Below, piece by piece: positions 42,540 to 52,281 of a stretch of 64,000 nucleotides of DNA; positions within the stretch are counted from its first letter, which is position 1; the number at the start of each line of letters is the position of its first letter. The notes beneath the pieces are model-generated. The model saw only the letters and a list, made by a program, of their open reading frames with translations. It had not been told where the DNA came from and ran no database searches. The DNA is taken from the NCBI GenBank assembly GCA_002254845.1, contig NKPT01000013.1, positions 1 through 64,000 on the forward strand, in the 5' to 3' direction. The position numbers were made by a program, and so were the translations under genes. This DNA comes from Chloracidobacterium sp. CP2_5A. GTDB lineage: Bacteria; Acidobacteriota; Blastocatellia; Chloracidobacteriales; Chloracidobacteriaceae.

Positions 42540-43901
42540 CTACACGGCGACGCGGGCGGCGGCGGTCTTCGGAGCGCGCAAGTATTCCAGAACGCGCGCC
42601 GCGCAGGCGTGGCCGCTGACAACGGCGCTCTCGATGGTGGCAGGCAGTCCCGTATCCGTCCAGTCGCCGGCAAGGTAAAAGCCTTCCACGCTCGTCTCAT
42701 GCTGTGGGCGAAGCTTTTCCGCCGCCGGCGTCGCTGAAAACGTCGCCTGCCGCTCTTTGATGACTCGCGCGTGCGCCAGGCGCGCGCTATTGACCTTTGA
42801 CGTAACTCGCCGGAGGTCGTCTAAAGCCAAGCTGACCAAGTCTTTAGCGGGTAAGTGGGCGATCTGGCGAGCGGCGCTGACCACCAGCGCGAGGTGGCGC
42901 AAGCCGGAAGTTGGCGTCGTAAACGCCCGCTTGTCAAAAGCCCACTGCATGGTTGTGCCAATCAGTCCGACAAACGGCGCGTCAAAGATTGGCCGATCAA
43001 ACCATAGATTGACCGATACGATGGGCGAGCTGGTCAGATGGGCGGCGGTCGGCGCGAGGGCCCCCGCGTACTTGGCGACGTCCTGCGGCGGGGCGCTGCT
43101 GATGCAGGCCTCGGCCGCGACGCTTTCGCCGTTGGTCAAAGCCACGCCGCGAAAGCGCCCGCGCTCAACCTGGAGGGCTTTGACGCTGGACTGCAAGCGG
43201 ACTGCGCCGCCGCGCGCCTCAAGAAAGCGGCGCGCCTGCTCGACGTACAGCTCGCTCAAGCCGACGGTTGAGACGACCATCTTCGAGTCGTCAAAGCTCC
43301 CGCCAAAGCCCTGATGCAGCACGCGCATCAGCAGCGTGGCGGCGGCGCGCTCGGGCGGCTCGTTGAGCGTGGCGATGACGAGCGGATCCCAAAATCGCTC
43401 TCGCATGCGCGGCGACTGCCGACATTCGCGCAGCCAATCAGCGACCGTCGCCTCGGCGTAGCGGGCGCGGTAGTCGCGCTTGGCGCGGCGAAGACTCCAC
43501 CCGACGCGCAGCGTCCCGAGCTTATCGCCGAGCGATAGGCTGCCCAGGCGGAGCAGCCCGGCCAGCATGTGGAATGGCGCGGGAAGCGGAGGGCAGACAA
43601 ACGACGCCGCGCCGTCAGGCGAAAGGAAATCCACGCGCGGCGCGTCAAAGGCGCGCGCCAGGTGCCGACTGCCAATGCGCTCCAGAAAGCGCAGCGTCTC
43701 GCGATAGCAGCCCATCATCAGGTGCTGCCCGTTATCCACCGCATCGCCGGTGGTTTCGTCGCGGAGCGAGTAGGCGCGCCCGCCAAGACGAGGGCGGCGC
43801 TCAAGCGCCAGAACCCGAGCGCCCTGTTCCGCCAGCGCTGTTGCCGCCGACAGCCCGGCGAAGCCGCCGCCAATTACGATGCAGTCCCAAGGTTTTGTCA
43901 T
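42540..43901 (-). CDS. hpnE: hydroxysqualene dehydroxylase (hopanoid FAD enzyme)
   Basis: 453 residues. FAD-dependent amine-oxidase-like fold: CIVIGGGFAGLSAATALAE (GxGxxG), LERRPRLGGRAYS, VDNGQHLMMGCYRETL, and the C-terminal FYLAGDWTDTGLPATIESAV. It converts hydroxysqualene to squalene in the HpnCDE route. HpnC and HpnD are not in the window. NGQHLMMGCY is the signature that separates HpnE from phytoene desaturases. It works upstream of Shc (52501-54477) but is not in its operon. Confidence 0.9.
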   Translation of the reverse strand: MTKPWDCIVIGGGFAGLSAATALAEQGARVLALERRPRLGGRAYSLRDETTGDAVDNGQHLMMGCYRETLRFLERIGSRHLARAFDAPRVDFLSPDGAASFVCPPLPAPFHMLAGLLRLGSLSLGDKLGTLRVGWSLRRAKRDYRARYAEATVADWLRECRQSPRMRERFWDPLVIATLNEPPERAAATLLMRVLHQGFGGSFDDSKMVVSTVGLSELYVEQARRFLEARGGAVRLQSSVKALQVERGRFRGVALTNGESVAAEACISSAPPQDVAKYAGALAPTAAHLTSSPIVSVNLWFDRPIFDAPFVGLIGTTMQWAFDKRAFTTPTSGLRHLALVVSAARQIAHLPAKDLVSLALDDLRRVTSKVNSARLAHARVIKERQATFSATPAAEKLRPQHETSVEGFYLAGDWTDTGLPATIESAVVSGHACAARVLEYLRAPKTAAARVAV

Positions 43902-43930
43902 TGACGCGCCGTGAAGAAGTCGTCGTGAAG

Positions 43931-43958
43931 AAAAAGGCGCGCCGCGGGCGGCGCGCCT
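43931..43958 (-). terminator. Rho-independent terminator after the BON-LysM gene
   Basis: AGGCGCGCC (43935-43943) pairs perfectly with GGCGCGCCT (43950-43958) over a 6-base loop; read leftward it is followed by TTTTTCTTCAC. It starts 26 bases past the stop at 43984. Confidence 0.85.
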
Positions 43959-43983
43959 GTGTCAGCCGATGCGGGCGCCCAGC

Positions 43984-44343
43984 CTACGGAATGCGAATCA
44001 CCTGTCCGGGATAGATGAGGTCGGGGTTTTCGATGGTGTCGCGGTTATGCTCATAGATTTTCTGCCACGTCGTGCCATGCTGCGCGGCAATTTTGCTCAG
44101 GGTATCGCCGGATTTGACCGTGTAGGCTTGCCCGCCGCCATCATCGGTGATGGCGAAGACGAGGTCGCCGGCGCTGAGCGAAGGGTCAATGATTTGCCAG
44201 GCGTCGAGCAGTTTCTGCTTGACGCCTTCGGTCGTTGAGCCGGACAGCGTCAGCACGCCGTCCGCTTCGGAAGCCGAAAAGCCGGACACGCCGTGCTGAT
44301 GGGCCATGTCAATCAGCGCGCGGTATTTCTCAGTTGCGGACAT
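43984..44343 (-). CDS. BON-LysM protein, Kbp/YgaU-like
   Basis: 119 residues without a signal peptide. Residues 1-60 are BON-like (MAHQHGVSGFSASEADGVLT, LSGSTTEGVKQKLLDAW); residues about 72-119 are a LysM repeat (AYTVKSGDTLSKIAAQHGTT, LIYPGQVIRIP). The order BON then LysM matches E. coli Kbp (YgaU), a potassium-binding protein of 149 residues; the BON part is shorter here. It is 12 bases after the BON lipoprotein on the same strand, and a strong terminator follows. Confidence 0.82.
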   Translation of the reverse strand: MSATEKYRALIDMAHQHGVSGFSASEADGVLTLSGSTTEGVKQKLLDAWQIIDPSLSAGDLVFAITDDGGGQAYTVKSGDTLSKIAAQHGTTWQKIYEHNRDTIENPDLIYPGQVIRIP

Positions 44344-44355
44344 CGTAGCGCCCTC

Positions 44356-44730
44356 CTATTGCTCCATAAGCTCGGTTGAGTTGACCTTTTTGGGCTTGGC
44401 TGAGCCAACCGCGGCCAAGACGGCCGCCTTCTTGCCCTTTGGCACGGCGCCTGTAATCGTCGCTTCGCCGTTCATGACCATCACAGTGACGCCAGTAATC
44501 TTCGCCTTTTGGAGCGCCGCCTCGATGGCGCTCTTGAGTTGCATGTCTTCGGCCGATGGGGCGGGCGGCTTCGGCGCGGGCGGCGGCGGGGCCGGTTGTG
44601 GTTGAGCCGACGGCGGCGGGGTCGCTGGCTTCTTTTCCTCAGAGCCACAGCCGGCCGTGAGCGCGACGCCGGCGGCTAGCGCCAGACTCAAGCAAGCCGT
44701 TGTAAAACTCGGATAGCGGCGAGTCAGCAT
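44356..44730 (-). CDS. BON-domain lipoprotein
   Basis: 124 residues from ATG 44730. A lipoprotein signal with lipobox LTAGC (Cys at about residue 28) is followed by a Pro-rich linker, then a BON domain (MQLKSAIEAALQKAKITGVT, VMVMNGEATITGAVPKGKKA). BON domains bind membranes or link envelope parts. It probably sits in the inner leaflet of the outer membrane; no Asp at +2 was seen. Same operon as the Kbp-like gene. Confidence 0.82.
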   Translation of the reverse strand: MLTRRYPSFTTACLSLALAAGVALTAGCGSEEKKPATPPPSAQPQPAPPPPAPKPPAPSAEDMQLKSAIEAALQKAKITGVTVMVMNGEATITGAVPKGKKAAVLAAVGSAKPKKVNSTELMEQ

Positions 44731-44839
44731 ATAGGGTTTGAATCTCCCGAAAAGCAAGTGGTTTGTCGAGCGGCGGCAGCCTATCAGCCGCCCCGGCGTT
44801 AGTCTAGCCGCAGCTTGTCGCCTGCTCAGCCTCGCCCGC

Positions 44840-46084
44840 TCAGTAGGGGTTGGGCGCGCCTGCCACGCACCGCGCCGTATCGCGCGCGATGAGCAGCTCT
44901 TCATCGGTCGGAATGACGTAGGCGGCGAGGCGCGCGCCGTCCTGACTGATGAGACCTTCGCGGCGGTTGACGCGCTCGCTGTTGCGGACGGGATCGAGGG
45001 TCAGCCCAAGCCAATCGAGACCTTCGCAAATCTGGGCGCGCACTTCGGGAGCGTTTTCGCCGATGCCGCCGGTGAAGACGACGGCGTCCGCGCCTTGCAT
45101 GGCGGCGAGGTACGCGCCGATGTATTTCTTCGCCCGGTAGCAAAACATCCCGACGGCGAGCTTGGCGCGGCGGTCGTCGTGTTCGCGGATTTCATCCAGC
45201 AGGTCGCGCATGTCGTTGGTGAGGCCCGATACGCCGAGCAGGCCCGACTGCTTGTTGAGGAGGGTTTCGATTTCGCGCGCCGTAAAGCCTTCCTTCAACT
45301 CAAGAAAGTCCACAATCGAAGGGTCGAGGTCGCCGGCGCGCGTGCCCATCATCAGGCCTTCAAGCGGCGTGAAGCCCATGGAGGTGTCCACCGACGCGCC
45401 GGCTTTGATGGCGCAGGCCGAGCAGCCGTTCCCCAAGTGCAGGGCGACAATATGGGTATCCTCGCGGGACTTGTTGGCGATCTGACGATAGCGGTAGGCG
45501 ACGTAGCGGAAGGACGTGCCATGAAAGCCGTACCGACGCAGCCGATGACGGCGGTACATTTGATAGGGCAGAGCGTAAAGGAAAGCCGTCTCCTGCAGGG
45601 TTTGGTGAAAGGCGGTGTCAAAGACCGCCACTTGCGGAAATCCGGCCCCGAAAACTTCAGCGCCGGCGCGGATGCCCTTTAGGTTGGCCGGATTGTGGAG
45701 CGGGGCTAAGTCAATGCAGGCCTCGATGCCGCGAATGACGTCATCGGCGATCAGCGTTGAGTGCGTGAAGCGCTCGCCTCCATGAACAACCCGGTGGCCG
45801 ATGGCATGAATATCGGAAACGCTCTGGACTTCGGCAATGCCGGAGTCGCCGGAACAAGCCCAGCGCAGGATTTGCTCGACGGCCTGCCGGTGATCGCGGA
45901 CGGGGGCGGTTTGGCGGGAAACTTTGCCATTCACGCAAAAGGTCAGGACAGCCTCGCCGCCGATGCGCTCGATGATGCCGGAGGCGAGCCGCCGGTCGGC
46001 ATTGTGCTCGATGGCGTGCAGGTCGGTAGCGATGATTTGAAACTTGACTGAAGAGCTGCCGCAGTTGAGAACGAGAATGTTCAT
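44840..46084 (-). CDS. ackA: acetate kinase
   Basis: 414 residues. It interconverts acetate and acetyl phosphate with ATP. Motifs: [67 protein letters not shown], and [20 protein letters not shown], ending with [18 protein letters not shown]. No pta is adjacent. ATG 46084 is chosen; an upstream in-frame start adds 11 residues outside the family. Confidence 0.96.
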   Translation of the reverse strand: MNILVLNCGSSSVKFQIIATDLHAIEHNADRRLASGIIERIGGEAVLTFCVNGKVSRQTAPVRDHRQAVEQILRWACSGDSGIAEVQSVSDIHAIGHRVVHGGERFTHSTLIADDVIRGIEACIDLAPLHNPANLKGIRAGAEVFGAGFPQVAVFDTAFHQTLQETAFLYALPYQMYRRHRLRRYGFHGTSFRYVAYRYRQIANKSREDTHIVALHLGNGCSACAIKAGASVDTSMGFTPLEGLMMGTRAGDLDPSIVDFLELKEGFTAREIETLLNKQSGLLGVSGLTNDMRDLLDEIREHDDRRAKLAVGMFCYRAKKYIGAYLAAMQGADAVVFTGGIGENAPEVRAQICEGLDWLGLTLDPVRNSERVNRREGLISQDGARLAAYVIPTDEELLIARDTARCVAGAPNPY

Positions 46085-46334
46085 GGCGAAGCCTCGAAAA
46101 AGATGCCTCCGCGCCATCTGCAGGCGAGCATTGTCAGCCGGGGGCGGCGCGGAAAAAAGGAACGCCTATCCCTCTGGCTGACTCGCGCGGCGCTCAGGCT
46201 AAGGTTGCTCGCCGTTGGAGCTTGAGTCGCTAGGCTCTAGGGCCACGCTCTAGAAGCGCGAGCTGCCGCGTCTTGTGAACAAAAGTCATGACCTTGCCGC
46301 CGCTACCGATGGGGCGGATGAGCTTCAGCGACCT

Positions 46335-46343
46335 TGCTACAAT
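46335..46343 (+). promoter_or_regulatory. possible extended -10 promoter for the TPR-ankyrin gene
   Basis: TGCTACAAT fits an extended -10 (TGnTATAAT, one mismatch), with no good -35. It lies 138 bases before the ATG in the 396-base divergent region 46085-46480, which holds no gene. Confidence 0.35.
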
Positions 46344-46480
46344 GGGTCTTCGCTTTCGATTTGTTATTGTGTAACGCCGCCCGGACGAGGGCAACGTTTC
46401 GGCGCGCGGCGGCGTCGCCATGCCGCCCCGTCGCCGCTGTCCGACTGTCCGCCAAACGCAACCAGACGAGGAACGCCGCC

Positions 46481-48331
46481 ATGTCTGTTATCCTGCTGCT
46501 TTTTCACGCCGCCCTGTGCCTCGGCGCGCCGAGCGTCCCAGCCGCGTCGCTCCCGTCCGGCGCGCAGGGTCCAACCGCGGCCGCGCCCGACGCCGTCGCC
46601 GCCTACAACCAGGGCAATCAGGCGCTTTCCGCCGGACGCTACGAGGAAGCCATCCGCTTCTATACGCAGGCGATCGAGCGCAAGTCCGACTTTGCCGAAG
46701 CCCATAACTGGCGCGGCTTCGCCTACCGGGCGCTTGGCCGCCGCGAAGAGGCGCGGCAGGATTTCAACCGCGCCCTCCAACTGCGCCCCAGCTACGCCAA
46801 GGCCTTTGAAAATCGCGCGCTAACGCTTTATGAGATGGGCGAGTACGCCGAGGCCGTCAAGGATTACAACGAGGCCCTGAAGCTCGATCCCAAGGCGACG
46901 ACCATCTTTGGCTACCGCGGGCTGTGCCACTTCGCGCTCGCCCAGTACGACGCCGCCATCCGCGACTTCGACGCCGCCATCAAGGCCAGCCCGCGCGAGG
47001 CGCTCTGGCTCGTCTATCGCGGCAACGCCTACAACGCCCAAAACGACGCCAAGCGGGCGCTGGCCGATTTCGAGCAAGCCCTGCTGCTCGAGCCCAACAA
47101 TGTCCGGGCGCGGACGGGGCGGGGCGTCTTGCTCTATGGGCAAGGGCAGTACGAGCGCGCCATCGCCGATTTCGATGTCGTTTTGCGCGCCGAAGCGAGT
47201 AATCAGGATGCGCTCGCCTATCGCGGCCAAGCCAACCTCGAGCTCAAGCGCTTTGATCGCGCCGTCCAGGACTTTGACGAGCTGACTCGCTTGGATCCCA
47301 ACAACGCGCGCGGCTACGTCGGGCGCGGCTTTGCCCGTTACCAAGTCAAGGACTACGCCCTTGCCAAAGCCGATTTCGACCGCGCCATCGAGCTTGACCC
47401 AAACACCGGCAAGGTTTTCTGCTATCGCGCGATGACCTGCCGCGAGCTGGCGCAGCCGGCGGCGGCCGACGCTGATTTCAAGCAGTGCTTCGCGCTCGAT
47501 GTCGGGCAAAAGGCCGTCTATGGCAAAGCCGCTGAGGATGTAGCGTCGCAGATCGCGCCGCCGCCGCGCGCCGAGTCGCCCGCGCCAACGGCTCCGCGTA
47601 ACCCCGCGCCAGGCGACGCAAACGCCCCGACTGCCGGTGGCCGTCCGCGCCGGGCGCCGGCAAGCCCGCCGGCCGCTGATCCGGTTGGCGGTGACAGCGC
47701 CGACTCGCCGCCGCCGCGCAACCGTCCAATCCCAAACCGCGACCCGCTGCCCGACGAGGGCGAGCCGGCGGCCGGCGGCGACCCATCCGGGCGAACGACC
47801 GGCAGCGCGGGGCGTCCGCCGGCCGGCGCCGTTTCCAGCATCGGCAACCAGCGGGCCCTCGACTTTTTGCGCGCCGTGCGCGACGGCAATGAAGCGCGGG
47901 TCCGTCAGATGCTCCAGCAGGGCGCAACGCCGAACGTTGTCGCCGCCAACGGGATGACGGCGCTGATGACCGCGGCCGATGCCGGCTTCGGACGCATTGT
48001 GCAGGCGCTGCTTCAGGCGCAGGCCGACCCTGCCGCGACCGACATGCGCGGGATGACGGCGCTGATGCACGCTGCGCGCGCTGGCGACATCGAGTGCGTG
48101 ACAGCTTTGCTGGCGCGCAGCGGCGCAATCATCAATCTGCAAGACGAAGACGGGATGACCGCGTTGATGCACGCCGCCGACCGCGGCCACCGGGCGGCCA
48201 CGCGGGCTATTTTGGCGCGGCGGCCGGATGTCAACTTGCGGAATCGCTCCGGGATGTCGGCTTATAACCTGGCCGCGCGCAGCGGCGACCCGGAAATCAT
48301 CAATGCCATTCGCGCCGCCGGCGGGCGATAG
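46481..48331 (+). CDS. secreted TPR-ankyrin repeat protein
   Basis: 616 residues. A signal peptide (MSVILLLFHAALCLGAPSVP) leads to about nine TPRs (e.g. NQGNQALSAGRYEEAIRFYT, GFAYRALGRREEARQDFNRA, RGNAYNAQNDAKRALADFEQ; residues about 40-345). A Pro/Ala/Asp-rich linker of about 110 residues follows, then four ankyrin repeats (NGMTALMTAADAGF, GMTALMHAARAGD, DGMTALMHAADRGH, SGMSAYNLAARSGD; about 455-615). Both halves are protein-binding scaffolds; the TPRs are the type with hydrophobic canonical motif. The combination with a signal peptide points to periplasmic scaffolding. GAGGAA precedes ATG 46481. Linker composition is mostly low-complexity. Confidence 0.82.
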   Translation: MSVILLLFHAALCLGAPSVPAASLPSGAQGPTAAAPDAVAAYNQGNQALSAGRYEEAIRFYTQAIERKSDFAEAHNWRGFAYRALGRREEARQDFNRALQLRPSYAKAFENRALTLYEMGEYAEAVKDYNEALKLDPKATTIFGYRGLCHFALAQYDAAIRDFDAAIKASPREALWLVYRGNAYNAQNDAKRALADFEQALLLEPNNVRARTGRGVLLYGQGQYERAIADFDVVLRAEASNQDALAYRGQANLELKRFDRAVQDFDELTRLDPNNARGYVGRGFARYQVKDYALAKADFDRAIELDPNTGKVFCYRAMTCRELAQPAAADADFKQCFALDVGQKAVYGKAAEDVASQIAPPPRAESPAPTAPRNPAPGDANAPTAGGRPRRAPASPPAADPVGGDSADSPPPRNRPIPNRDPLPDEGEPAAGGDPSGRTTGSAGRPPAGAVSSIGNQRALDFLRAVRDGNEARVRQMLQQGATPNVVAANGMTALMTAADAGFGRIVQALLQAQADPAATDMRGMTALMHAARAGDIECVTALLARSGAIINLQDEDGMTALMHAADRGHRAATRAILARRPDVNLRNRSGMSAYNLAARSGDPEIINAIRAAGGR

Positions 48332-48447
48332 CGCGCTTTCCGCTTGAGCGCGCAGCTCTCCGCCCATCGCCTGTAAGCCCGCCGGAAGCTGAAGCCGGAA
48401 GCGAGGGTTGGAAGAGCGCGCGCCGCTACCTTCAGACGCAAAGCGCG

Positions 48448-49968
48448 CTAGCCTTGCGCCCAGTAGGAAGGCGCTTTGTGAAAGCGCTTCCAGAGGCGTC
48501 CGAGTCGCGCCAGCCGATGGCGTTGCTCGCAAGCAAGAAAGCCAACCACCAAGCCGGCGGCTTCCCAGACGGCGGAACCGCCGGCTTGCTTCGCTTCGTC
48601 GAGGAGCCGCGCCGTTACCGCCGCGTCGTTCAGAACGCCCAGCGCCTCCTGCAGGGTGGCCAGCCGCCGCAAAAAGCGACGGGCCGGTTTCAGATGCCGT
48701 TCGGCAAAGAACTCAGCCGCGTAGCGCAGCTTCTTGGCGGCAATGCGTAAAGCGTGGCGCCCGGTCGCGTCGAGCGTCTCCAGCCGCCGCCCCAAGCGCG
48801 TCACTTGACGGTAGCGCCACTGAAGGGCTGCCTGCGACCACTCAGCGGCCGTCAGCGTCGCCGGCGGCAGCGTCGCCAGCTCGCGCGACAGCTTGAGCCA
48901 CAGTCGAGTCAGTCGCGGGGAAGCGACCGCCGTCCGCGCGCGGATGTTCGCTTGATGGCGGAGCGCCGTCGCTGCGTCAAGCAAGCCGTCGAGACGTTCC
49001 GGCTGTTCAAGGGACGCTCGGACGCGAGGGAGCGTCTCCGTGACGAAAACATCCCAATCCCGCGCCGCCGCCAGCTCGCCCATCAGCCATTTGAGTTCGC
49101 CAACCCAATCCGGCGCGGGACGCCCCATAAAGCGCAGCAAACCGATGGCCGCCCGCAGGCGGCGCAGGGCGACGCGCATCTGGTGGACGTATTCGGGATC
49201 GGGGTCCGCCTCGGCCAGAAATCCCGGAAGATTCGCCTCAAACTGGCGCAGACAGCTTCGCGCAATCCGCTGGAACGCGGCATCGGCCGGCTGGTCAAGG
49301 CTTAGCGTCGGCAAATCGGCTTTGACTGGCGCCAGCGCCAAGTCCCCGGTCAACTGATAGCCGCGCTGCGCCTTGCTGCGCGGCTCAAGCTGAAAGGGCA
49401 GGTCGGCGGCAAGGCGCTCGGCTAGTTCAAACAGAGTGCCGACATCGCCGGCCTTGAGTTCCAGCTCGACCTCGGAGATGGGCATCGCTCGCTCGCCGGC
49501 GCGCGCTTCGCCTTGGTCAAGCGCGATCTCAATGAGGGCGTCCGCGCGCTCAATCTGCCAGGTCTCGCGCTGAACGTCCGTCTCGAAGCGCGGCGCGAGC
49601 GCGGCGACGACTTCAGGCGGGATGATGGCCTGCGCGTCGGACGGCAGCGCGTCGAGCGTCAAGCGCCTGCCTGGAACCGGCGTCTCCCACTCTATCCGCT
49701 CAGACTGCGCGCCGCCCGAACCCCGCCCCGCCTTAATGGCTTGCACCCAGCGCCGCCCGACCCGCCGGAGACGCAGGGCGATGCCCCGCTGAAACAAGGC
49801 GGCGTCGCCGGTGTCGAAATAAATGGACCGCAATCGGGCGCGTGTCCGCGGGCGCTGGCGGATGGCGGGATGCCGTCTAAGGCGTCGCGCCAGCGTTGGC
49901 GCCAAACAAAGCTTGATTTCAGTCTCCGCTGGAGACGTCTTCGTTCCAGCTGCCGTGACAGCTGCCAT
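48448..49968 (-). CDS. CYTH and CHAD domain protein
   Basis: 506 residues. N-terminal CYTH triphosphate tunnel domain (about 14-205) with the ETEIKL (ExExK) motif, SIYFDTGDAALFQRG and MPISEVELELKAG. C-terminal CHAD domain (about 220-500), helical and His/Arg-rich, with YVHQMRVALRRLRAAIGLL and LRIAAKKLRYAAEFF. CYTH enzymes hydrolyse inorganic triphosphate; CHAD binds polyphosphate granules, so polyphosphate handling is the likely role. GGAGG lies 9 bases before ATG. The ppk gene is not in the window. Confidence 0.9.
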   Translation of the reverse strand: MAAVTAAGTKTSPAETEIKLCLAPTLARRLRRHPAIRQRPRTRARLRSIYFDTGDAALFQRGIALRLRRVGRRWVQAIKAGRGSGGAQSERIEWETPVPGRRLTLDALPSDAQAIIPPEVVAALAPRFETDVQRETWQIERADALIEIALDQGEARAGERAMPISEVELELKAGDVGTLFELAERLAADLPFQLEPRSKAQRGYQLTGDLALAPVKADLPTLSLDQPADAAFQRIARSCLRQFEANLPGFLAEADPDPEYVHQMRVALRRLRAAIGLLRFMGRPAPDWVGELKWLMGELAAARDWDVFVTETLPRVRASLEQPERLDGLLDAATALRHQANIRARTAVASPRLTRLWLKLSRELATLPPATLTAAEWSQAALQWRYRQVTRLGRRLETLDATGRHALRIAAKKLRYAAEFFAERHLKPARRFLRRLATLQEALGVLNDAAVTARLLDEAKQAGGSAVWEAAGLVVGFLACEQRHRLARLGRLWKRFHKAPSYWAQG

Positions 49969-50046
49969 GAATCTTGACCTCCGATGGGTTGACGCTTTTG
50001 AGGCGCCAGCGGAGCGAGCGGGGGCGCGGACGGCGCCGGGATGAGC

Positions 50047-51054
50047 TTAGGTTGGCGCTTGAGTCGCCGGCGCGAAAAACTTGCGCCAGGTGGCGCCCAG
50101 CGATTCCGATATCTCCGCGTCGTCGAGCGCGCCCGCTTCGCGCAGCGCCGCGTGGCATTCCGGCAGCCGGTAGTGCGGCACGCTGGGGTACAGATGATGC
50201 TCGATGTGGTAGTGCATCTGGTGCGGGAAAAGCCAGGCGCGAATGTGCCACGGGACGAGATTCGTTCGCGCCGCGCGCAGCGGCGTCGAGGCGTCGGTCA
50301 CGGCGCCGTGTTCGCACAGCGCCCGCAGTCGCAACACGAGCTGCAGCAGCGTGACCAGCGGCAGGAGCCACAGGACGAAGTATGCCGGCCACCAGCCGGT
50401 CGCTACAGCCGCGCCAAGCAGGACGATATGCAGCGCCACGACGAGCCGCCGGTCGGCGCGCGCCGCCCGGCGCAGCGCTTCCGATGTGTCGTCCGCCATG
50501 GACGCGTGGACGGCCGGCCCGTCCGGCGTCGCTTTGCGGAGCGGCCTGCCGAAGAAATACAGGTAGTTTTTGACGGCTGTAATGCCCAGCAGGTCCTTGA
50601 TGAACTTTTTCGCCAGCTTCCACCGTCCGCGCGGATAGCCGGCCATCAGCGCCATATCCGGATCAGCCGGCGTGTAGAGGTGGTTGTGGTGGATGCGGTG
50701 CAGGATGCGGTAGGTGTGCATCGAGACGCCGAGCGGCGCGGCGCAGAGCATCCCGACCGCGTCGTTGAGCCACCGCGTCTGAAACATCCGGTAATGCGCC
50801 GCCTGATGCGCCAGAATCGCCAGTCCGTGCTGGGCGGCGGCGATCCCAACGGGCGCGAGGCACCATAGAGCCGGATGGTCAAGCCAGAGCGTCGCCGTCG
50901 CGAGACTGACAACGGCGCCCCAATCCAGGGCCAGCGAAGCCGTCGCCCGCCACGGCGATAGGGCGGAGAGCCGCTTGACAACCGCCGGGGCGAGCAGCGG
51001 GCGCTTGACCGTCTGGCGAAACTCTTCCCCCCGGTGTCCGACGCTGACGCTCAC
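50047..51054 (-). CDS. membrane fatty acid desaturase-like protein
   Basis: 335 residues from GTG 51054, with GGAGGG 8 bases upstream. The three His boxes for the di-iron centre are present: LAHQAAHYRM, ILHRIHHNHLYT, and QMHYHIEHHLYPSVPHYRL. Four to six hydrophobic spans surround them. This is the FA_desaturase superfamily (PF00487), which includes acyl-lipid desaturases and carotenoid ketolase/hydroxylases; the substrate is uncertain. ispH ends 15 bases before this start on the same strand, so the two may be co-transcribed. Confidence 0.88.
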   Translation of the reverse strand: MSVSVGHRGEEFRQTVKRPLLAPAVVKRLSALSPWRATASLALDWGAVVSLATATLWLDHPALWCLAPVGIAAAQHGLAILAHQAAHYRMFQTRWLNDAVGMLCAAPLGVSMHTYRILHRIHHNHLYTPADPDMALMAGYPRGRWKLAKKFIKDLLGITAVKNYLYFFGRPLRKATPDGPAVHASMADDTSEALRRAARADRRLVVALHIVLLGAAVATGWWPAYFVLWLLPLVTLLQLVLRLRALCEHGAVTDASTPLRAARTNLVPWHIRAWLFPHQMHYHIEHHLYPSVPHYRLPECHAALREAGALDDAEISESLGATWRKFFAPATQAPT

Positions 51055-51069
51055 CGTCTATCCCTCCCG

Positions 51070-52281
51070 CTACGTCGCGTCTGCCAAGCGGCAGATGCGC
51101 TCAATGCAGTCGCCAACGACCTTGTTCGGGGTTGATGCGCCGGCCGTAATCCCAACCGTCACGTCGCCTTCCGGCAGCCAGTCCCAGGAGGTGGTTTCCT
51201 GCTTGCTGAACGCAGGCTTGTGCCGGATCTCGCGGGCGGAAGCCAAGCACTCCGGCGCGTTGATGTGATAGGTCGGCCATCGCTCTGAGGCAATTTCGCA
51301 CAGGTGCTCGGTGTTGCTGCTGTTGTAGCCGCCGACGACAATGACCAAATCCAGCGGCTCCTCGATGAGTTTTAGAATGGCGTCCTGGCGCTCCTGCGTG
51401 GCGCTGCAAATGGTGTCAAACGACCGGAAGCGCGTCTTGAGCTCTTCCGACCCGTAGCGCCGCGCCATGGACTGCCGAATCATTTCGGCAATTTCCAGCG
51501 ATTCGCTGGAGAGCATCGTCGTCTGATTAGCCAGACCGACGCGCTCCAAGTCGCGGTCCGGATCAAAGCCCGGCGTCGCCACCGGCGCGTATTTTGCCAA
51601 AAATGTCGCCCGGTCGCCGCGCCCTTCAATATAGTCGCAGACGTCCTGCGCCTGCGGGCGGTCGCGCACGACCAAAAACTTCCCGCTGTCGTAAAGCGTC
51701 GTCCGGGAGCGGGTCGCCTCGGTTTCCTCATGGTCATACTTGCCGTGAATGATCGCCGTGAACCCCTCGCGGGCGTATTTCTCGACGCGCTTCCACACGT
51801 GGACGACCGAGCCGCAGGTGGTGTCGACCAGCAGGCAGCCGATGCTTTTGAGCCGCTCGAGCTCGTGGGTCGGCGCGCCAAAGGCCGGTATCAGCACAAT
51901 GTCATCGGCGGTGACTTCATCGCCCGGGCGCAGAAAGCAATAGCCCATCTTGCTCAACTGCTCGTTGACCGTCGGGTTGTGAATGATCTCGCCCGTCAAA
52001 TAGACGCGCCGACCGGGAAACCGAACGTACGTTTCATAGGCCAGGTCCAGCGCGTGGTCCACGCCATAACAAAAGCCGAACTCCTGGGCTAAGCGAAAGG
52101 TCAGTCGCCCGACGCGGTGCGTCCCGCCGGCGGCTTTAATGGTCTGCACCAGGACGCTATCAAAGTCGTTCTTGATGTCGTCATGAACTTCAGCGCGCAG
52201 ACCAAACCCGCCACGGGAAGGAGCTTGTCGAGGATGTTGTCGAGAGGCGGTCATTGTCGCCGCATCATTCGCTATAGCCAT
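51070..52281 (-). CDS. ispH: 4-hydroxy-3-methylbut-2-enyl diphosphate reductase
   Basis: About 403 residues, the last MEP-pathway step giving IPP and DMAPP. It has three Fe-S cysteines: EFGFCYGVDHALDLA, LVDTTCGSVVHVWKR, and TICSATQERQDAIL. Also YLTGEIIHNPTVNEQL and YNSSNTEHLCEIA. It is the long form found in cyanobacteria, plants and some other phyla, rather than the ~310-residue enteric form. ATG 52281 is preceded by AGGTG; an in-frame GTG is 9 bases earlier. It is divergent from shc. Confidence 0.95.
   Translation of the reverse strand: MAIANDAATMTASRQHPRQAPSRGGFGLRAEVHDDIKNDFDSVLVQTIKAAGGTHRVGRLTFRLAQEFGFCYGVDHALDLAYETYVRFPGRRVYLTGEIIHNPTVNEQLSKMGYCFLRPGDEVTADDIVLIPAFGAPTHELERLKSIGCLLVDTTCGSVVHVWKRVEKYAREGFTAIIHGKYDHEETEATRSRTTLYDSGKFLVVRDRPQAQDVCDYIEGRGDRATFLAKYAPVATPGFDPDRDLERVGLANQTTMLSSESLEIAEMIRQSMARRYGSEELKTRFRSFDTICSATQERQDAILKLIEEPLDLVIVVGGYNSSNTEHLCEIASERWPTYHINAPECLASAREIRHKPAFSKQETTSWDWLPEGDVTVGITAGASTPNKVVGDCIERICRLADAT

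Noticed and set aside
46820-48532. Long open frame on the minus strand (570 codons) opposite the TPR-ankyrin gene
   Set aside because: It mirrors a repeat-rich GC-rich gene; its product is Arg/Gly/Ala-rich without any motif, while the plus strand shows clear TPR and ankyrin repeats.
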